Source: an uncultured Alphaproteobacteria bacterium
GTDB lineage: Bacteria > Pseudomonadota > Alphaproteobacteria > Methylaequorales > Methylaequoraceae
Direction of reading: 5' to 3'
Length of the DNA: 59,047 bases
NCBI GenBank assembly: GCA_902617375.1
Contig: CACMWI010000009.1
Coordinates: 1 to 59,047, forward strand
Of the stretch, positions 43,327 through 52,102 are shown in pieces. Every line of letters begins with the position of its first letter. Positions within the stretch are counted from its first letter, which is position 1. The notes beneath the pieces were generated by a model. It did no database searches, was not told where the DNA came from, and saw only the letters and a program-made list of their open reading frames with translations. Position numbers and translations under genes: made by a program.

Positions 43327-44685
43327 ATGAAAAGCAAAACTGATCAATTAGATTTTGATTTTAGTAGACCTATTGATTTTCAAAGAAACATTAGTTCAGA
43401 AATTATTGATGATTGTGTTTCTGAGCTTTTTAAAGAAAATAAAAATTCTCTATTTAAGAAACACTTAAAAATTTTAATACTAGAGCTTTACTATTGCTGG
43501 ATTGAATCTGATAAACAATTTCTTACTGTATCGATGTCAAAGAGAGGTTATAACTCCAAATCTAGATATAATCCAAACAATATATCTTCTTACTTAATAA
43601 AAGTTGTTAATTTATTAGTTAAAAATAACCTTATAAATTTTCATGCTGGTTTTTATGACACTAGAACAAAAAAAAGTAGATTGACTAGAATTAAATCTTC
43701 AAAAATATTGATAAATCAATTTGAAAAGATCAAATTACTGTCCACACAAGGAGTTAATCATAGAAAAAAAGAATATCTTTTAATTTACAATAAAGGAAAA
43801 CTATATGAATATAAAGATTCTTATGACACCCAAGAAATAAGAGTTGTTCTAGAAAATTATAATAAAATTATTTCAAAAACTCTTTTTGATATTCCGAGTT
43901 TTGAAGGAAAGATTTTAGTTAGAGGTGACAATAAAAAAATTACCATCTCCCCATTTTCTTCAATTTTTTATAAAAAAGAAGTTGAAAAATTAGACGAAGG
44001 TTTAATTGGAGGTTGCTGGTGGAATATGATTGATTTGCACTTATTTTTAAATATCAAAAATAAACTAACAATAAATAATAATAAAACAAGCTATTTAGAC
44101 TTAACAAATTATTTTGCCAATTATTTGAGTTTGATTTCAAATTCCAATATTTCTATTCAAAAAAAGTCTTTCTCTAAAGTGTTGGGTTACGATCAATTAT
44201 GTTATTTAATAATGAAGGGATTTAGATCAAAAACATCCACAAGCTTTTTGAATTCTGTATTCAGAGAAAAAAAGAAATTTTCGTTACAAAATTTCACTTC
44301 AAATGAAATAGATGAAGCAATAAAAAATAACATAATGAATAATCAAAAACTCCAAAAATTTTTGTATAAAGGAAAAGATATTGGCTGGAATTTTTTTGTT
44401 TCTAAAATTTTCTTTAAGTTAGTTTCAGAAATTTCTGGCATTAAGATTCCAGTTTTTTTAGTAAGGGATAAGATTTATTTTCCTACAGATAAGGAATCTC
44501 AAATCTTTGAGAAGCTGGAGAAAATAATTTTCAATGAATTACATATTAATAATTTTAAGTTACATTCTGAAAAAGCGTCTGATTTTTCCTTTGAAAAAAG
44601 GAATTTTTTTGGAAGATTAGTTAAATCCAATGTTGATTTTTCTAAAAGATATTTAGATAATAAAAAATTATTTGGAGTGGAGTAA
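43327..44685 (+). CDS. Conserved alphaproteobacterial protein with winged-helix-like N-terminus and possible polymerase-palm-like C-terminus
   Basis: 452 residues, Lys/Asn-rich, with no signal or membrane helix. Residues ~40-140 look like a winged-helix DNA-binding region: TVSMSKRGYNSKSRYNPNNIS, then LIKVVNLLVKNNLINFHAG and a basic wing TRTKKSRLTRIKSS. The second half follows the order of a family I recall from proteobacteria and phages: G-CWW, a turn then YLDL (D258, where relatives have ELDYS), helical blocks, KDIGWNFFVSKI, and IPVFLVRDKIYFP (D381, where relatives have VHDS-IVP). Those two Asp motifs resemble motifs A and C of family A DNA polymerases, here degenerate. This is my own reading from memory. 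Function is not assigned. It is divergent from yggT by 18 bp and followed after 6 bp by a cNMP-binding gene. Confidence 0.45.
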   Translation: MKSKTDQLDFDFSRPIDFQRNISSEIIDDCVSELFKENKNSLFKKHLKILILELYYCWIESDKQFLTVSMSKRGYNSKSRYNPNNISSYLIKVVNLLVKNNLINFHAGFYDTRTKKSRLTRIKSSKILINQFEKIKLLSTQGVNHRKKEYLLIYNKGKLYEYKDSYDTQEIRVVLENYNKIISKTLFDIPSFEGKILVRGDNKKITISPFSSIFYKKEVEKLDEGLIGGCWWNMIDLHLFLNIKNKLTINNNKTSYLDLTNYFANYLSLISNSNISIQKKSFSKVLGYDQLCYLIMKGFRSKTSTSFLNSVFREKKKFSLQNFTSNEIDEAIKNNIMNNQKLQKFLYKGKDIGWNFFVSKIFFKLVSEISGIKIPVFLVRDKIYFPTDKESQIFEKLEKIIFNELHINNFKLHSEKASDFSFEKRNFFGRLVKSNVDFSKRYLDNKKLFGVE

Positions 44686-44691
44686 GTCGGG

Positions 44692-45090
44692 ATGAAAAAA
44701 ATAGGAATTAATCAACTCAAATTTAGTAAAGGAAAAAAAATATATGCCAAAGGTGATGCAGCCCATTTTGCTTATTATGTTCATTCTGGAAGTGTTAATA
44801 TTTACAGTCCTGGCGGCCTTTTACTTGGAAAAATTGGGGAAGGAGAAATTTTTGGAGAAAGAGGACCTTCATTAGACGAATCTAGATCAGTAACAGCAGA
44901 AGCAGATTCCAATTGTATTTTGTATCCAATAGATGAAAAAAATTTAAAACAAAAACTTAAGGAAGCAGACCCTGTTGTTCGAGCAATTGTAAGGAGTTTG
45001 CTAATGAGATTGAATGATATAAACTTAAAAAGTGAAGATTTTTGGAGAAATCTTAATGTTGTTACCTCTCTATCAAACGAAGATGATTAA
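44692..45090 (+). CDS. Stand-alone cyclic nucleotide-binding (CRP-like) domain protein
   Basis: A 132-residue cupin-type sensor domain. KGDAAHFAYYVHSGSVNIY, then GKIGEGEIFGERGPSLDESRSVTAEA is the phosphate-binding cassette with the G-E and R-S-V-TA residues expected for cNMP binding. A single amphipathic helix follows; the C-terminal helix-turn-helix of CRP/FNR is absent, so it cannot bind DNA as CRP does. It may act through a partner, perhaps the 452-residue DNA-binding-like protein just upstream. Its stop overlaps that of the convergent DAO gene by 4 nt. Confidence 0.83.
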   Translation: MKKIGINQLKFSKGKKIYAKGDAAHFAYYVHSGSVNIYSPGGLLLGKIGEGEIFGERGPSLDESRSVTAEADSNCILYPIDEKNLKQKLKEADPVVRAIVRSLLMRLNDINLKSEDFWRNLNVVTSLSNEDD

Positions 45091-46367
45091 AGTGTATTCT
45101 TACCTTGTCTATGGAGCGTGTTTTCTTCTCCCTGAACGAGATTCCAAAAGTCCTTCATGTAATCATCACTAAATCTGTTGATGTTAAATTTTTTATAGTC
45201 AAATTTTCCGGTAACATCTGATTCATTAAGAATTTCTTCTGCAATGCTCTCCCCTAAAACTGGGCAATATTTCATGGCTTGGCCTGATCCCAAATTATGG
45301 AAGAGATTATTAAATTTACTGTCCTTCCCTAAAATAAATCTTAAATCTGGTGTAATATCAAAAAATGATCTGTAACCTGAAGCATATACAGTTTTATCAA
45401 TGTTTGAGAATCTTTTTTTTGAGATATCTTCATAATTTTTTATTTGGTTATATGCAAGAGATTGATTCATTGGTTCATTTAGGTACTCACCACCATTAAC
45501 AGATGTAAGATCGTTTAAAAAATTTTTAGCAATTTCATATACAGATCTCTTCCTTGGTTGGTGAGCATGCATTTTATTCCCTCTCCATGATCTGAAATAA
45601 CAAAGGTTGGTGTAGTCAGCTACTATTGGATATTCGTATCTAATCTGTTTCGGGCTTTCCATCCAATTTACAACTGAAACAGGTTCAATTGTAACTGGTA
45701 TTTTTAACCCTATCTTTGAAAATAATTGTGAACTCCAAGCTCCAGTTGCATTAACAAAATTTTTAGCGTCCAGTTTTCCATTGTTAGTTGTAATGCCAAT
45801 AATTTCTTTTCCTTTGGTTAAAATGGTGTCGACTTCGGTTTTTTCCATTAAAACAACACCATTCTCATCAATTGCATCATATAGAGTTGATCGAAGAATA
45901 CTGGGGTCTAACTGAAACGCTGCTGGCTCGTAGAAATAAGATTCATTTTCGTCTGTAAGTAATGTTTCACCACATTTTTGAGTAGCAGAATTTGTGTCAA
46001 TTTCTTCAAAGATTAACTGGATTTTGCTCATTCTTTCAGATAAATCAGACCATGCAGGATTTTCTCCATCCGCATTTTTTTTTGCTATCCAAATAGCGCC
46101 AAACTCATCAATCTCCATATCTAATCCCCAGATAGAAGAGAGATTTTTCCACATTTTAGAACTCATTGATGCCATAATAGAGGCATCAGGATCTGCATTT
46201 GCTGACCTAACAATACCTGAATGTCTAGAAGACTCGGCTGCGCATAGAACGGCTTTTTCTACTAAACAAACTTTATCACCTTTGCCGAGTCTATTCAATT
46301 TTCTCTGGAGAGAAATAGCAGCAGATGCTCCTAAACATCCTCCACCGATAACAATTGTATGATACAT
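45087..46367 (-). CDS. FAD-dependent amino acid/amine oxidoreductase (DAO family)
   Basis: A 426-residue flavoenzyme of the glycine/sarcosine oxidase-like family. The N-terminal IVIGGGCLGASAAISL is the FAD fold, and ESSRHSGIVRSA the second conserved loop, with the flavin-contacting SRHS-G. FVNATGAWSSQLF sits in the middle, and YASGYRSFFDITPDLRFILG with HNLGSGQAMKYCPVLGESIAEEI at the C-terminus. The substrate is probably an N-methylated or secondary amino acid, as in relatives, but not determined. No signal peptide. It starts 61 bp from the divergent pabB. Confidence 0.85.
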   Translation of the reverse strand: MYHTIVIGGGCLGASAAISLQRKLNRLGKGDKVCLVEKAVLCAAESSRHSGIVRSANADPDASIMASMSSKMWKNLSSIWGLDMEIDEFGAIWIAKKNADGENPAWSDLSERMSKIQLIFEEIDTNSATQKCGETLLTDENESYFYEPAAFQLDPSILRSTLYDAIDENGVVLMEKTEVDTILTKGKEIIGITTNNGKLDAKNFVNATGAWSSQLFSKIGLKIPVTIEPVSVVNWMESPKQIRYEYPIVADYTNLCYFRSWRGNKMHAHQPRKRSVYEIAKNFLNDLTSVNGGEYLNEPMNQSLAYNQIKNYEDISKKRFSNIDKTVYASGYRSFFDITPDLRFILGKDSKFNNLFHNLGSGQAMKYCPVLGESIAEEILNESDVTGKFDYKKFNINRFSDDYMKDFWNLVQGEENTLHRQGKNTL

Positions 46368-46408
46368 TTTTTTTTATAATTAATGTCTATATTATTATAA
46401 GACTAGCA

Positions 46409-46414
46409 TATAAT
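46409..46414 (+). promoter_or_regulatory. -10 box upstream of pabB
   Basis: A TATAAT lies 14 nt before the TTG start of pabB in an AT-rich 61-bp divergent region. The -35 match at 17 bp spacing is poor. Confidence 0.4.
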
Positions 46415-46428
46415 AATAAAAAAATTAA

Positions 46429-47844
46429 TTGCAACTAAAATTTATGTACAGAGATAGATCAAAAAAAATCAAAGGAAAAGGTTGGAATGGTATTGCTATA
46501 GAGTTAAAAGAAACAGAAAATTTTGATCTTTTAAATTTAGTTGAAATGAATCCCAGTAAATACCCCTATTTTTTGGAAAGTTCTTCCAGAGGGAATATAT
46601 TGAACCGATATTCAATTGTTTTTTATAAACCGAAAGTCTTATTAGTCAAAAATTCAGTCGATATCCATTTTTTAAATGAATTTGACAAACTTTGGGACAA
46701 AAATAAAGTTGAACAGGACGATATGATATATCAAGGTAATCAAATACCATTTTATGGTGGATGGTTTGTTTACCTCGGTTATGAAATTGCAAAAGAAATT
46801 GAAAAAAAAATTGTTATTCCAACGTCCCCCTATTTTTTGCCAGATGCTTTTGCAGCCAGGGTAAATACGTCAGTTATTTATGATCACGTTAAAAGAGTTC
46901 TAATTTTGACGAGTGATAAAGATTTATTTTCCAATGATTTCAACGACATTTTAAGTGATTTAGATAAATCAAAATTTTCACATGGAAATTTTAGCTCTAA
47001 AGGCTCAGTGAAGGTTTATTCAAAAGGAACCTCAATTGAACATCAATCACAAGTTAAGTCATGCATTGATTACATTTATCAAGGTGAGATTTTTCAGGCT
47101 AATTTATCAAGATTATGGAGATTTAAAGTAGATGATGAATTAACAGATATCGACATTTACAGAAAACTTCGGGAAAAAAATCCGGCGCCATTTGCAGGAA
47201 TAGTTAGATATAAGAAAAGCTCAATTATTAGTTCTTCCCCAGAAAGATTAATATCTATTTCTGGGAATCATTTGCAGACTAGACCTATTGCTGGAACAAG
47301 ACCAAGGGGAACATCTGGAATTGTTGATGTAGAACTAACTAGAGAATTAATTAATTCGGATAAAGAGAAGGCTGAGCATTTAATGTTAGTTGATCTAGAA
47401 AGAAATGATATTTCAAAAGTTTGCGAACCAGGAAGTGTAAAAGTTGACGAAATGATGACCATAGAGACGTATGCGCATGTTCATCATATCGTTTCAAACA
47501 TAAGTGGTAAAAAAAGAAAAAATATAAATCCTGGCGAAATTATAAAGTCAGTTTTTCCAGGTGGAACAATTACAGGTTGTCCAAAAGTAAGATGTATGGA
47601 AATTCTTGCAGAATTAGAAAAGGAAGGAAGAGGTCCTTACACAGGATCATTTGGATATGTCACTCATAGTGGAAATATGGATATAAACATTCTGATAAGA
47701 ACAATTTTGAAAGAAAATAATGACCTCTTCTTTAGAGCTGGGGGAGGAATCGTTGCAGATTCAATTCCACAAAACGAAACACTTGAAACAGAAGCAAAAG
47801 CCAACGGTATGCTGAAAGCAGTTGGTTCATTTAAAGATGAGTGA
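46429..47844 (+). CDS. pabB: Aminodeoxychorismate synthase component I (chorismate-binding enzyme)
   Basis: A 471-residue member of the TrpE/PabB family, placed as PabB because pabC overlaps its 3' end. It would make 4-amino-4-deoxychorismate for folate. Conserved blocks in order: [86 protein letters not shown] and GPYTGSFGY, ending with IRAGGGIV-like [11 protein letters not shown]. The motif is PIAGT, with Ala where E. coli PabB has the catalytic Lys of PIKGT, so the chemistry may resemble anthranilate synthase. The TTG at 46429 or ATG at 46444 could be the start. No glutaminase partner is in the window. Confidence 0.85.
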   Translation: MQLKFMYRDRSKKIKGKGWNGIAIELKETENFDLLNLVEMNPSKYPYFLESSSRGNILNRYSIVFYKPKVLLVKNSVDIHFLNEFDKLWDKNKVEQDDMIYQGNQIPFYGGWFVYLGYEIAKEIEKKIVIPTSPYFLPDAFAARVNTSVIYDHVKRVLILTSDKDLFSNDFNDILSDLDKSKFSHGNFSSKGSVKVYSKGTSIEHQSQVKSCIDYIYQGEIFQANLSRLWRFKVDDELTDIDIYRKLREKNPAPFAGIVRYKKSSIISSSPERLISISGNHLQTRPIAGTRPRGTSGIVDVELTRELINSDKEKAEHLMLVDLERNDISKVCEPGSVKVDEMMTIETYAHVHHIVSNISGKKRKNINPGEIIKSVFPGGTITGCPKVRCMEILAELEKEGRGPYTGSFGYVTHSGNMDINILIRTILKENNDLFFRAGGGIVADSIPQNETLETEAKANGMLKAVGSFKDE

Positions 47845-48718
47845 TTTTATATCTTTGATAAATGGAGAATTTTCGAAGCATATTTCTGTCATTGACAGGG
47901 GTCTTTCATACGGTGATGGTTTGTTTGAAACGATGTCATGGTCTTATTTAGATGATGAAAAAGTTTTAGGTGTGGAATTCTGGGATAGACATATAGAAAG
48001 AATAAAACTAGGTTGCTCAATCACAAAAATTAAATTGCCGCAAACAGAAATCTTAACAAATTACAAAGAAAAGATACTTAATGAATGCTTGAGAAAAGGA
48101 ATTAAGAACGGTGTTCTAAAAATTGTAATTACAAGAGGAATTGGTGGAAGGGGATATAAATTTGAAAAAGAGATCGTCCCCACGGTCATCTTTTTAAGTT
48201 TTCCATCAAAAGAGATAAACAAAAAAACTCTACACAAAGGAGTGAAATTAAGATTTTGTGAATTTCCAATATTTGAAAATTCAATGCTAGCTGGATTGAA
48301 ACATTTAAATAGAATTGATTCAGTCATGGCTAGATCAGAATGGGAGGAAGATGAATTCTTTGATGGAGTTATGTTAGACAATTCAGAAAGTATTATTGAT
48401 GGTACAATGACCAACCTATTTTTCTCGAAGAATAATGTTCTTTATACTCCAATAATTAAAAAAAGCGGTATTAACGGGATAATGAGACAAGTGGTTATTG
48501 ATAATGCTAAATTATTTTTTAAAGAAGTTTGTGAAATTGAAATTAAAAGAAAAGCTATTTCAACTTTCGATGAGATGTTTGTTACAAATTCAGTAATTAA
48601 AATATTGCCAGTTACACATCTAAGTAATAAAAAATTCAGAACAACTAATGCAACTAGAGAAATGATCAATTTTTTTTTTACAAAAAGTAAAAGATCTAAA
48701 AATTTAGAACTAGTTTAG
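47837..48718 (+). CDS. pabC: Aminotransferase class IV, probable aminodeoxychorismate lyase
   Basis: A 293-residue PLP enzyme of fold type IV. SVIDRGLSYGDGLFETM is the start signature with the R-G-x-x-x-GDG-FET pattern of PabC. VLKIVITRGIGGRGY follows, then LKHLNRIDSVMARSEWEE with the PLP Lys, and DGTMTNLFF and MRQVVIDNAK. Paired with pabB it most likely splits pyruvate from aminodeoxychorismate to give p-aminobenzoate; a branched-chain or D-amino acid aminotransferase is less likely. The ATG at 47837 overlaps the pabB stop by 8 nt; a TTG at 47822 is possible. The 3' end overlaps ccmI by 9 nt. Confidence 0.88.
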   Translation: MSDFISLINGEFSKHISVIDRGLSYGDGLFETMSWSYLDDEKVLGVEFWDRHIERIKLGCSITKIKLPQTEILTNYKEKILNECLRKGIKNGVLKIVITRGIGGRGYKFEKEIVPTVIFLSFPSKEINKKTLHKGVKLRFCEFPIFENSMLAGLKHLNRIDSVMARSEWEEDEFFDGVMLDNSESIIDGTMTNLFFSKNNVLYTPIIKKSGINGIMRQVVIDNAKLFFKEVCEIEIKRKAISTFDEMFVTNSVIKILPVTHLSNKKFRTTNATREMINFFFTKSKRSKNLELV

Positions 48719-49345
48719 ATTATATTTTTTTTTTATACTTTCTAAGTATTCTATTTCGCCTTTTTTAATAATAGCAAGCTCTTTATATTCCTTTATCGCT
48801 TTCATTTGCATATAGTTGTTAGTAAAAATTTCTATTAGCAACTCTCTTGCTTTTATATTTGAAGGATAAAGATTTTTTAATCTGTTAAGATACTTTTCTG
48901 CACTCTCTGTTTGATTGGTTTTTTTTTTAAGTAAAGCAATTTCAAGTAAGATATTTTCATTTGTTGGAAAAAGCTCTAATGCGTTTTTATAATATTTATC
49001 TGCTTTTTGATAGTGACCACTTAATACACATGTTCTTGAGAGAATTAACCAACCTTGAAGATCGTTAGGTTCTTTTTTTAATTTTTTTTCAAGAAAAATA
49101 ATCAAAACCTGGGGACTTATATTCTTAAAATTTTCAGGATCGTTTATTCCCTCTCGCACGATCTTATTTATTTTTTTCTCAAAGAAGAAAGATTCAAAAT
49201 TTCCTTTTGAGAAATAAATTATAATTGATGGAATAGTTATAAGCAAAAAGATAAGAAAAAATCCAAGAGTTTTTCTCTGGAATTTGTTAAGGTACAAAAC
49301 ACTTAGTGTTATTATTATCAAAAAAAGAACCAAACTAAGAAACAT
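48710..49345 (-). CDS. ccmI: Cytochrome c maturation protein CcmI, short form
   Basis: A 211-residue last gene of the ccm operon. Two transmembrane helices (about 2-19 and 27-48) are followed by a periplasmic TPR region (NDLQGWLILSRTCVLSGHYQKADKYYKNALELFPTN is the clearest repeat). CcmI/CycH presents apocytochrome c to the heme lyase CcmFH. In typical CcmI the two helices are separated by a cytoplasmic loop of 60 or more residues with a Y-RDQL-E-E-D motif; here only about seven residues remain. The TPR part is also short. Confidence 0.82.
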   Translation of the reverse strand: MFLSLVLFLIIITLSVLYLNKFQRKTLGFFLIFLLITIPSIIIYFSKGNFESFFFEKKINKIVREGINDPENFKNISPQVLIIFLEKKLKKEPNDLQGWLILSRTCVLSGHYQKADKYYKNALELFPTNENILLEIALLKKKTNQTESAEKYLNRLKNLYPSNIKARELLIEIFTNNYMQMKAIKEYKELAIIKKGEIEYLESIKKKYNLN

Positions 49346-49713
49346 TATCTTTTTCTAAAAAAGTAAAATGTTAATAAAATAAAAAAGAAGATTGGTAACA
49401 ACCATAAGCCAGCCGTGTCTAATCTTAATGGTGGAGAGAAAAGGACAAAATCACCATACTTTGAGTGAATAAAATCCATTATTTCTTCTTTTGATTCACC
49501 TTTTTCGAGCTTGATTCGTACAATTTTTCTTAAATCTTTGGCTATATCAGCGTTTGAATTTTGAATATCTTCGTTTTGACAAACCAAGCATCTTAGTTCT
49601 TTGCCAATCGCTCTGGCTTGGGCTTCTAATTCTTTGTTTTTTAAAATTTCATTAGGTTCTATTGCAACGGCTTCCGATAGAATGATATTCATAAAAAAAA
49701 TAAAAATAATCAT
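49345..49713 (-). CDS. ccmH: Cytochrome c maturation protein CcmH (CcmL-type thiol oxidoreductase)
   Basis: A 122-residue membrane-anchored protein with a signal peptide and the heme-lyase signature LRCLVCQNEDIQNSNADIAKDLR, whose C-x-x-C reduces apocytochrome c before heme attachment. A single C-terminal helix (WLLPIFFFILLTFYF) anchors it with the active site in the periplasm. It overlaps ccmI and ccmG by one base each (TAATG type). Confidence 0.93.
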   Translation of the reverse strand: MIIFIFFMNIILSEAVAIEPNEILKNKELEAQARAIGKELRCLVCQNEDIQNSNADIAKDLRKIVRIKLEKGESKEEIMDFIHSKYGDFVLFSPPLRLDTAGLWLLPIFFFILLTFYFFRKR

Positions 49714-50210
49714 TATTTTTTTTTTGTTAAATTCTTAAAAATTTCAAGATCTCTCTCCATAATTGGACCTACATGTCTGTACTTTACTAATCCATCTTGT
49801 ATTATGAAAGTTTCAGGTAATCCATAAACTCCCCAGTTTATACTTTGAAGACCATTATGATCCATTCCAATTGCTTCATATGGACTACCAAGTTTTTCCA
49901 ACCATGGGAGTAAATCTTTTTTTTTATTCTTTTTTGCAATCCCAAATACTGGAATGATATTACTTAATTGTAAAAGTTGAGGATGTTCAATTTTACAAGG
50001 GGGACACCATGATGCAAAAAAATTTAAGATAACAACTCCTTTATTTTCTAGATCAACATTGGTGAAATTTGTTCCTTGAAGAGATTCAATTGAAAATTCA
50101 GGAATCTCTTTCGAAATTAGATTTGAAGGAACCAAATTTGGATCTTTTTGGAGACCTTCATATAAAATGTAGATACAGAAAAAAAAAACACAAAAAAAAA
50201 AATATTTCAT
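49713..50210 (-). CDS. ccmG: Thiol:disulfide interchange protein CcmG/DsbE
   Basis: A 165-residue periplasmic thioredoxin-fold protein tethered by an N-terminal helix (YFFFCVFFFCIYILYEG). FASWCPPCKIEHP is the active site (W-C-P-P-C, about 69-73). The GVYGLPETFII cis-Pro region is typical of CcmG. It passes electrons to CcmH/apocytochrome c. Confidence 0.93.
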   Translation of the reverse strand: MKYFFFCVFFFCIYILYEGLQKDPNLVPSNLISKEIPEFSIESLQGTNFTNVDLENKGVVILNFFASWCPPCKIEHPQLLQLSNIIPVFGIAKKNKKKDLLPWLEKLGSPYEAIGMDHNGLQSINWGVYGLPETFIIQDGLVKYRHVGPIMERDLEIFKNLTKKK

Positions 50211-52102
50211 TATTTCCTTGATAAACTATTTAGAAATGAAAGTGAACCACCCGAAGCAAGAAAAAAAACACCAATCCATATCCAAATGGTGAATGGATTA
50301 AACCAAATCCTAGTAGTCCATTTGGTTTTGTCTTCGTGAACATCTCCTATTGCGATGTACAGATCTCCAAAAATGCTTGAATGTATAGCCGCTTCAGTTG
50401 TAACTTGTTTGCCTGCATTATAGAACCTTTTCTCTGGTCTAAGAATCTTAATTTGTTCACCTTGTTTTTTAATTGAAAAAACACCCATCTGACTGATGTA
50501 GTTTGGTCCTTCTATTTTTTTAACACCAAGAAATTCTACATCAAAGTTTTTAATTTTTAATGATTGGCCTACTTCCTGAAATTGAATTTTTTCTTGTTTA
50601 AGAATACTACTTCCTGTAGCTCCAATAATTAACAAACCAATTCCAATATGTGCTGTGATTTGAGCAAAGATTTTTTTTGGAACTGTTAATTTTTTATTAA
50701 TGAACTGATAGACTTCAAATAAAGAACTGAAAATTATCCAACATCCTAATGCTATAAATATAATAGATAAAATAGGGGTTTTATAATTTAGATACCACAC
50801 TGAGAGTGAAATTATAAAAAAACACAAGATAAGAATTTTTATTCTATTTAGTAAGACAATAAGATCATCTTTACCCCATTTAGTATATGGACCAATAATC
50901 ATACCTGCAATAAAAGGAAACATTACGGGCATTAGTATTGAGTTAAAAAAAGGGGCTCCAACCGAAATTTTTGAGTTAAACAAAACGCTAGCAAATAATG
51001 GATAGATTGTTCCTACTAAAATTGTAAAAGTTAAAGAAAGCATGAAAATATTATTCAAAGAAATCATTCCTTCTCTTGAAATCAAGGTGATATCTGCGCG
51101 CCTGAATTGTATATTTTTGTTAATATACTTAAAAATACCAAAAAAGCTTATAGAAGCTAAAAGAAGAAGAATGTAAACTCCTCTTGTTGGATCATTGGCA
51201 AATGCATGGACAGAAACCAAAACGCCAGATCGGACTAAAAATGTCCCAAGAAGGCTCAGTATAAATGTAAGAATTGAAAGGATAATAGTCCAATTTATAA
51301 AGATTTTCTTTTTGTCGGCAACTACAATTGTATGAAGAAGTGCGGAGGCGGTTAGCCAGGGCAGTAGAGAAGCATTCTCAACAGGATCCCAGAACCAAAA
51401 TCCTCCCCACCCTAATTCATAATATGCCCACCAACTACCAAGACCTATTCCGCATGTCAAGAAAATCCAGGATATAAAGACCCACGGCTTAAGAATTTTT
51501 ATAAAGTAGTTTTTTACTCCATCCGACAAAGCAGCGACTGATATGGAGTAAATTATTGAAAAACCAACATAACCAAGATAAAGGAAAGGTGGATGTATAG
51601 CTAGCCCTGGATCTTGTAAAAGTGGATTTAAGTCCCCTCCTTCAATTGGATACGGAAAAGATTTTTCAAATGGATTAGATGTAAAAATTATAAAAGATAC
51701 AACTAAAAAGCATAAACTATTTTGAATTTTGAGAACATTATTTTTAAACTCTTCAGTGGCTGAACTACTTTTGGAAAATAAAAAACCAAAAAAAGTCATT
51801 ACTAATAACCATAAAAGTATTGATCCTTCGTGATTACCCCAGACGCCAGTAAATTTATAAATTATTGGAAGTTGGCTGTTTGAGTTCTGAGCAACAACAT
51901 TTAAAGAAAAATCAGAAATTAAAAAAGAGTAAGTTAAAGAAATGAATGAACTTAAAGTGAAAAAAAAAATTAAGTTTGTTATCTTTAAATGGTTCAAAAC
52001 AAAAAGTCTTGAATTTATATGTGAATAAATCAGTTGTGCGAAGCTAAAACTTGAAATAACAAGAGTTAAGGTCAAAAACACAAAGCCAATTTCAGAAATC
52101 AT
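50210..52102 (-). CDS. ccmF: Cytochrome c heme lyase subunit CcmF
   Basis: A 630-residue polytopic protein that, with CcmH and CcmI, ligates heme to apocytochrome c. GVWGNHEGSILLW is the N-terminal block. WGGFWFWDPVENASLLPWL is the tryptophan-rich WWD periplasmic domain. His residues for heme b lie in SALLHTIVV and ITAHIGIGLL. RSGVLVSVHAFANDPTRG is the CcmF signature. Length is near the family norm of ~650. Confidence 0.95.
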   Translation of the reverse strand: MISEIGFVFLTLTLVISSFSFAQLIYSHINSRLFVLNHLKITNLIFFFTLSSFISLTYSFLISDFSLNVVAQNSNSQLPIIYKFTGVWGNHEGSILLWLLVMTFFGFLFSKSSSATEEFKNNVLKIQNSLCFLVVSFIIFTSNPFEKSFPYPIEGGDLNPLLQDPGLAIHPPFLYLGYVGFSIIYSISVAALSDGVKNYFIKILKPWVFISWIFLTCGIGLGSWWAYYELGWGGFWFWDPVENASLLPWLTASALLHTIVVADKKKIFINWTIILSILTFILSLLGTFLVRSGVLVSVHAFANDPTRGVYILLLLASISFFGIFKYINKNIQFRRADITLISREGMISLNNIFMLSLTFTILVGTIYPLFASVLFNSKISVGAPFFNSILMPVMFPFIAGMIIGPYTKWGKDDLIVLLNRIKILILCFFIISLSVWYLNYKTPILSIIFIALGCWIIFSSLFEVYQFINKKLTVPKKIFAQITAHIGIGLLIIGATGSSILKQEKIQFQEVGQSLKIKNFDVEFLGVKKIEGPNYISQMGVFSIKKQGEQIKILRPEKRFYNAGKQVTTEAAIHSSIFGDLYIAIGDVHEDKTKWTTRIWFNPFTIWIWIGVFFLASGGSLSFLNSLSRK

